Position numbers and translations under genes: made by a program. Under the pieces are notes generated by a model. That model worked only from the letters and a program-made list of their open reading frames with translations, ran no database searches and was not told where the DNA came from. Positions 6,042 through 9,167 of a DNA stretch of 9,167 nt are shown here, piece by piece. Every line of letters starts with the position of its first letter. Position 1 is the first letter of the stretch. Origin of the DNA: Planctomycetaceae bacterium (GTDB lineage: Bacteria; Planctomycetota; Planctomycetia; Pirellulales; UBA1268); NCBI GenBank assembly GCA_003488325.1, contig DNLZ01000379.1, forward strand, positions 1 to 9,167, read 5' to 3'.

Positions 6042-8336
6042 TCAGACGAGCCCCCATCGCTTTCGCAGGAACCACTCCGTGCAGAGGGCGCCCGCGAGCA
6101 GGAGGAACATCGGCCACGTGTCCCACGGCGTGGCGGACCACTGCTCGAGCGCCTCGAACTCCGCCGGCCTGGTGGCGATGTCGCGGAACGTACCCGGCAG
6201 GTCCTCGGGCGTCCGCACGCCGCCGGGAGTCGACTCGGCGATCTGCCGCATGAGCAGCGGATTCGACCACGGATTCGCCAATTCGACGTCCTGTCGGGCG
6301 ACCGTGAAGCGGGCGGACCGCTCCTGCGCGGCCGCATTCGCACGGGATGCGGTCACGACGATCGTCCAGTCGCCCGCCTCCACGCAGTCCGCGACGACGC
6401 CGGCGTATCCGTCGCCGCTGCGGGCGAGCCGCACGGGCCGACGCGCACCGCTCGGGCTCACGACGTGGGCCTCGATCGACACGTCGCGCGGAGCCTCGTC
6501 GGCGGCGGTGGCGAGCCCGGCGTCGAACGGCAACGGCGTGCCCGGCGCGATGCGTCGCTGTGCGGGCCGCACCCAGAGCGTGTCGCTCTCGGTGCCGTCC
6601 TGCCGCGCGAGCCACAGCACCATCTGCCGCCAGAACCGGCGGTGTGCCTCGGCCTCCCCCTGCATCACCCAGCGCCACGTCGAGTCGGCCGCGAAGGCGA
6701 GCACGCGTCCGGCACCGTACTCCTGCGCGACCAGGAGCGGTCGACCATCTGCGGTGACGGCCAGCGGCTTCGCGGTCGGCTTGAGACGGCCGAGGTCGTT
6801 GGCACCGTCCAGCGCCGGGAGCGACTCCCACGCGGTCCGGGGATCGGCCCCGTCCCGACCGAGCCGCAGGATCGAGACGCCCCCGAAGCGGGGATCGGGC
6901 AGCATCCTGAGCGGCCCCTCGAGATGCAGGCCTGCACGGATCGGCTGATCGAAGGGCTGCCTCGCGAGGCGGTCCGGCTCGAAGGGCAGCAGCGGGCCGA
7001 GCCGCGAGCTTCCCCAGCCGCCCGCCTCGAAGGCGTGGAATCCGCCGAGCATGCCGATCCCCGCGCCGCCGCGCACCTTCGCGAGGATGGTGTCGAGGTC
7101 GTCGGGCCGCAGCGCCGTCGAGTCGAGGTCCCCCACGAGGAAGACGTCGAAATCGGCGGTGAGCGTCCGGCCGATATCGACAGGCCAGCGGTCCCTTCGC
7201 GTCGAGTCGATCCACTGAAAATCCACCTGCATGTCGGGACTCGCCGCCAGCACGCGTCTCAGGAACCGCTGTTCGACGCGCGGTGCCCCCTCGACGTAGA
7301 GCACCCGCAGACCGCCGTCCACGACCTGGACGAACGTGGAGAGTTCGTTGTTGGAGAGCACCACCTCGCCGTCCTGCGGCTCGACGCGCAGCGTGACCTT
7401 GCGTTCGCCGAGCGACTGCGGCGTCCACTCGAGACGCACCGGCTCGTCGATCGCCTCTCCCGACGAGGCCACACGGGTCGTGTTGACCTGCACCATGCGG
7501 CCGTCGTCGTCCTCCGCGAGGAGCGTCACCTGCGCCTCGCGGCCGGCCAGGCCCTCGAGCCGCACGCGACCCACCACCTCGAGCATGTTCCTCAGGTAGA
7601 CGGTCTCCCCGACGGCGAGGCTCGTCACGGAAGCGTCACGCCCCTGCCCGCCGCCGCGTTGGCGCCCGAACGTCACGCTCCACAGCGGCACGCCCGCCTC
7701 GCCAATCCTGCGGGCCGCCGCCTGGGGGGGCACGTCCCGCGGCGCGTAGGCGTGGTGGGCTCCGTCGGAAAGCACGAACACGCCCGCCACGGTGCGGCCG
7801 GCCACATCCCGCACCGCGTCCTCGAGGGCCGAGCCCAGCGCCGTCTCGCCGTGCGATTCGCCACGCTGCCAGTCGCCGGGCACGAGCGGTCTCGTGCCGG
7901 CGGCCTCGAGTGGACGGAGCTCGCGGTCGAACAACCACGAGACGATCTCGAAGTCCCCGGACCGTGACAGTTCCTCCGCGGCCGGCGATGCCGCCGCCAG
8001 GGCCGATCGCATCTCGTCCCAGCGTGACCGGCCGTCCGGACCGTCGGGCACCGTCATGCTCTCCGAAGCGTCGGCGAGCACGATCACCACAGACGCCTGC
8101 CGTGACTTGCGCACCGAGACGATCGTCGGTCGCACGAGACAGAGGACCAGCGCCAGAAACGCGAGCAGGCGCAGCGACACCAGCGCGGTCAGGCGACGGC
8201 CGCCGGCACGCGTGCGATCGGGAGGCACCGCCACGAGCACGGCCGCGAGCAGGAGCGCGACCAGCGCGACGAGGCTCCACGATCCCACGGGATCGAAGTG
8301 CACCGAGAACTCGTCGAGGGTCGTGGCTGCGATCAT
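6042..8336 (-). CDS. Membrane VWA protein with glutamine-amidotransferase-like domain (Bat-type)
   Basis: This is a 764-residue inner-membrane protein. Two TM helices (about 20-38 and 49-68) precede a von Willebrand factor A domain (about 80-225). The metal-binding MIDAS is intact: DASES (D89, S91, S93), threonine in GETALG (T165) and SDG (D191). A beta-rich segment (about 235-340) leads to a class-I amidotransferase-like fold (about 343-580) with LRVLYVEG, FDVFLVGDLD, GIGMLGGFHAF and GAGRVLAFAAD. The position of the usual nucleophile cysteine holds no Cys, so this domain is presumably structural or binding. A second beta-rich region (about 590-680) and a C-terminal TM (about 741-757) follow. 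Its ATG overlaps the upstream stop as ATGA, so it is translationally coupled to that related membrane protein. Such VWA/amidotransferase-like proteins commonly accompany MoxR/DUF58/Bat clusters in planctomycetes. The exact substrate or partner is not known. Confidence 0.92.
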   Translation of the reverse strand: MIAATTLDEFSVHFDPVGSWSLVALVALLLAAVLVAVPPDRTRAGGRRLTALVSLRLLAFLALVLCLVRPTIVSVRKSRQASVVIVLADASESMTVPDGPDGRSRWDEMRSALAAASPAAEELSRSGDFEIVSWLFDRELRPLEAAGTRPLVPGDWQRGESHGETALGSALEDAVRDVAGRTVAGVFVLSDGAHHAYAPRDVPPQAAARRIGEAGVPLWSVTFGRQRGGGQGRDASVTSLAVGETVYLRNMLEVVGRVRLEGLAGREAQVTLLAEDDDGRMVQVNTTRVASSGEAIDEPVRLEWTPQSLGERKVTLRVEPQDGEVVLSNNELSTFVQVVDGGLRVLYVEGAPRVEQRFLRRVLAASPDMQVDFQWIDSTRRDRWPVDIGRTLTADFDVFLVGDLDSTALRPDDLDTILAKVRGGAGIGMLGGFHAFEAGGWGSSRLGPLLPFEPDRLARQPFDQPIRAGLHLEGPLRMLPDPRFGGVSILRLGRDGADPRTAWESLPALDGANDLGRLKPTAKPLAVTADGRPLLVAQEYGAGRVLAFAADSTWRWVMQGEAEAHRRFWRQMVLWLARQDGTESDTLWVRPAQRRIAPGTPLPFDAGLATAADEAPRDVSIEAHVVSPSGARRPVRLARSGDGYAGVVADCVEAGDWTIVVTASRANAAAQERSARFTVARQDVELANPWSNPLLMRQIAESTPGGVRTPEDLPGTFRDIATRPAEFEALEQWSATPWDTWPMFLLLAGALCTEWFLRKRWGLV

Positions 8337-9167
8337 GCGCCGAGCCCCGGCAACGGGGGCGGACTGGACCGGGGCACCGGGGGTGGTGATGGCGAGGCTG
8401 GCACGGGTGGAGGTGTCGGCGGGAGGCGTGACGCGGCAGATGCCTCGTCCGCATCTGCCTGGCGGTCCTGACGATCGGCCGCCTTGAACGCCGCCGCGGC
8501 ACGCGTCTCGTCCTCGTCCCGCGGATCATGGAACCTGTTGGCCACGATCCAGTCGGCGGCCATCGCGAGGGCCGCCAGCAGGATCACCCATCCAAAGAGC
8601 TCGGCGCCGATACGGTCGAGCTCGACGTCCCGCGCGAGCTCGTCCTCCGACCGCGCGAGCCGTGCCTTCGGCCCGAGAACGGCGGCGAGTTCGTCCGGCC
8701 CGAGGCGGCGGAAGTCGGTGGCGGACGGCTCGAGGTTGACGCTGAACCCGGTGGTGACGCCCTGGTCACGGCCACCCGCCTGCACCAAATAATTGCCCGC
8801 CTCCCGCGTGGCGGTGAACGTCACCGTGCCGCGCACCGGATCGACCGCCGCAGGGAAGTCGTCGCCGCCGGGCGTGCGCACGAAGGCGGTCGGGATGTCG
8901 CGTCGGTCCAGCGGCACCACGGCCGGCGTGCCCGCCACGATGTTGCGCTCGGCGGCGGTGTCGATCGCATGCAGCAGCATCTCGTTCGCGAGGATCACGA
9001 AGGGCCATGGCTCGAAGCCCGTGGCGAGCGAGTTCCACGCGTCGGGGTCATCGGCCCCCTGCGAGACCGGAGTCGTCGCGATCACGACGGTGCCCCTGCC
9101 CAACCGACGCTCGAGCACGGCCGGCAGGCCGTTGCGAAACGCGACCACCGGCGTCGTCGTGCCCGCC
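8333..9167 (-). CDS. BatA/VWA-associated membrane protein, C-terminal part (N-terminus beyond window)
   Basis: The frame is open to the right edge, giving 277 visible residues of a longer protein. The visible part opens with the end of an amidotransferase-like or VWA-associated domain (VLERRLGRGTVVIATTPVSQ, then WNSLATGFEPWPFVILANEMLLHAI). Next comes a beta-rich segment (about 75-145, including TVTFTATREAGNYLVQAGG), then a charged helical stretch and one TM helix (about 190-208, GWVILLAALAMAADWIV). The cytoplasmic tail is charged and ends in a proline-rich run (about 247-277) of PP and PPP blocks. The stop overlaps the ATG of the next gene (ATGA). The architecture and position match the partner membrane protein usually placed before the VWA/amidotransferase-like gene in planctomycete Bat clusters. 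The missing N-terminus should hold a double-TM BatA domain and possibly a VWA domain. Confidence 0.8.
   Translation of the reverse strand, partial: AGTTTPVVAFRNGLPAVLERRLGRGTVVIATTPVSQGADDPDAWNSLATGFEPWPFVILANEMLLHAIDTAAERNIVAGTPAVVPLDRRDIPTAFVRTPGGDDFPAAVDPVRGTVTFTATREAGNYLVQAGGRDQGVTTGFSVNLEPSATDFRRLGPDELAAVLGPKARLARSEDELARDVELDRIGAELFGWVILLAALAMAADWIVANRFHDPRDEDETRAAAAFKAADRQDRQADADEASAASRLPPTPPPVPASPSPPPVPRSSPPPLPGLGA

Noticed and set aside
4885..7428. 847-codon minus-strand frame spanning the AAA+/VWA gene junction
   Set aside because: It is an alternative frame of two well-supported genes, Arg/Gly/Ala-rich and without motifs. It arises from the GC bias.
7724..7730. Run of seven G as a phase-variation site in the VWA gene
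   Set aside because: The frame is intact across it and it encodes ordinary Pro-Pro in a GC-rich gene. A single short run is not evidence of phase variation.
6465..7967. 500-codon plus-strand frame, and 380- and 522-codon ones at 1852-2994 and 5380-6948
   Set aside because: They are antisense shadows of genes with confirmed motifs, with biased His/Arg/Gly or Arg/Ser composition and no domain.

Overview
The window is very GC-rich (third codon positions almost all G or C). It carries five genes, all on the minus strand, packed head to tail, so it reads as part of one operon transcribed from the right end to the left end. There are no RNA genes, CRISPR arrays, insertion sequences or long intergenic stretches. 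Paired membrane VWA/Bat-type proteins with glutamine-amidotransferase-like folds, next to an NtrC-type two-component system, suggest a planctomycete or a relative in the PVC group. That assignment is inferred from gene content, not from a marker gene.

In transcription order: (1) 9167-8333 is the C-terminal part of a membrane protein of the BatA/VWA-associated kind, cut by the window edge. (2) 8336-6042 is a 764-residue membrane protein with an intact VWA MIDAS motif and a non-catalytic amidotransferase-like domain; its ATG overlaps the previous stop (ATGA). (3) About 6016-2829 is a Clp-type double AAA+ ATPase whose C-terminus is a class-I release-factor (RF2-like) module. (4) 2742-1132 is a transmembrane sensor histidine kinase. 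(5) 1070-1 is an NtrC-family sigma54-dependent response regulator, cut at the left edge before its DNA-binding domain.

The most unusual object is gene 3. Its first AAA+ domain has lost the Walker A lysine, the Walker B acids and the arginine-finger pair. Its second AAA+ domain looks fully active and has an LGF tripeptide where ClpA/ClpC carry their ClpP-docking motif. Its last ~290 residues align with RF2 from the PCRF domain to the C-terminal helix, but the GGQ domain is deleted and the SPF stop-codon motif is gone. This looks like a ribosome- or partner-binding release-factor scaffold attached to a Clp unfoldase. The start of this gene is also broken: a strong Shine-Dalgarno plus ATG and a hydrophobic segment lie in a different frame from the body, which implies a one-base indel or programmed frameshift between about 5985 and 5945.

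Taken together, the layout suggests that two membrane VWA-type proteins, a possibly membrane-tethered Clp/RF2-like ATPase and a two-component system are co-expressed. They may form an envelope-linked quality-control or signalling module. The domain calls are seen in the sequence; the joint function is inference.
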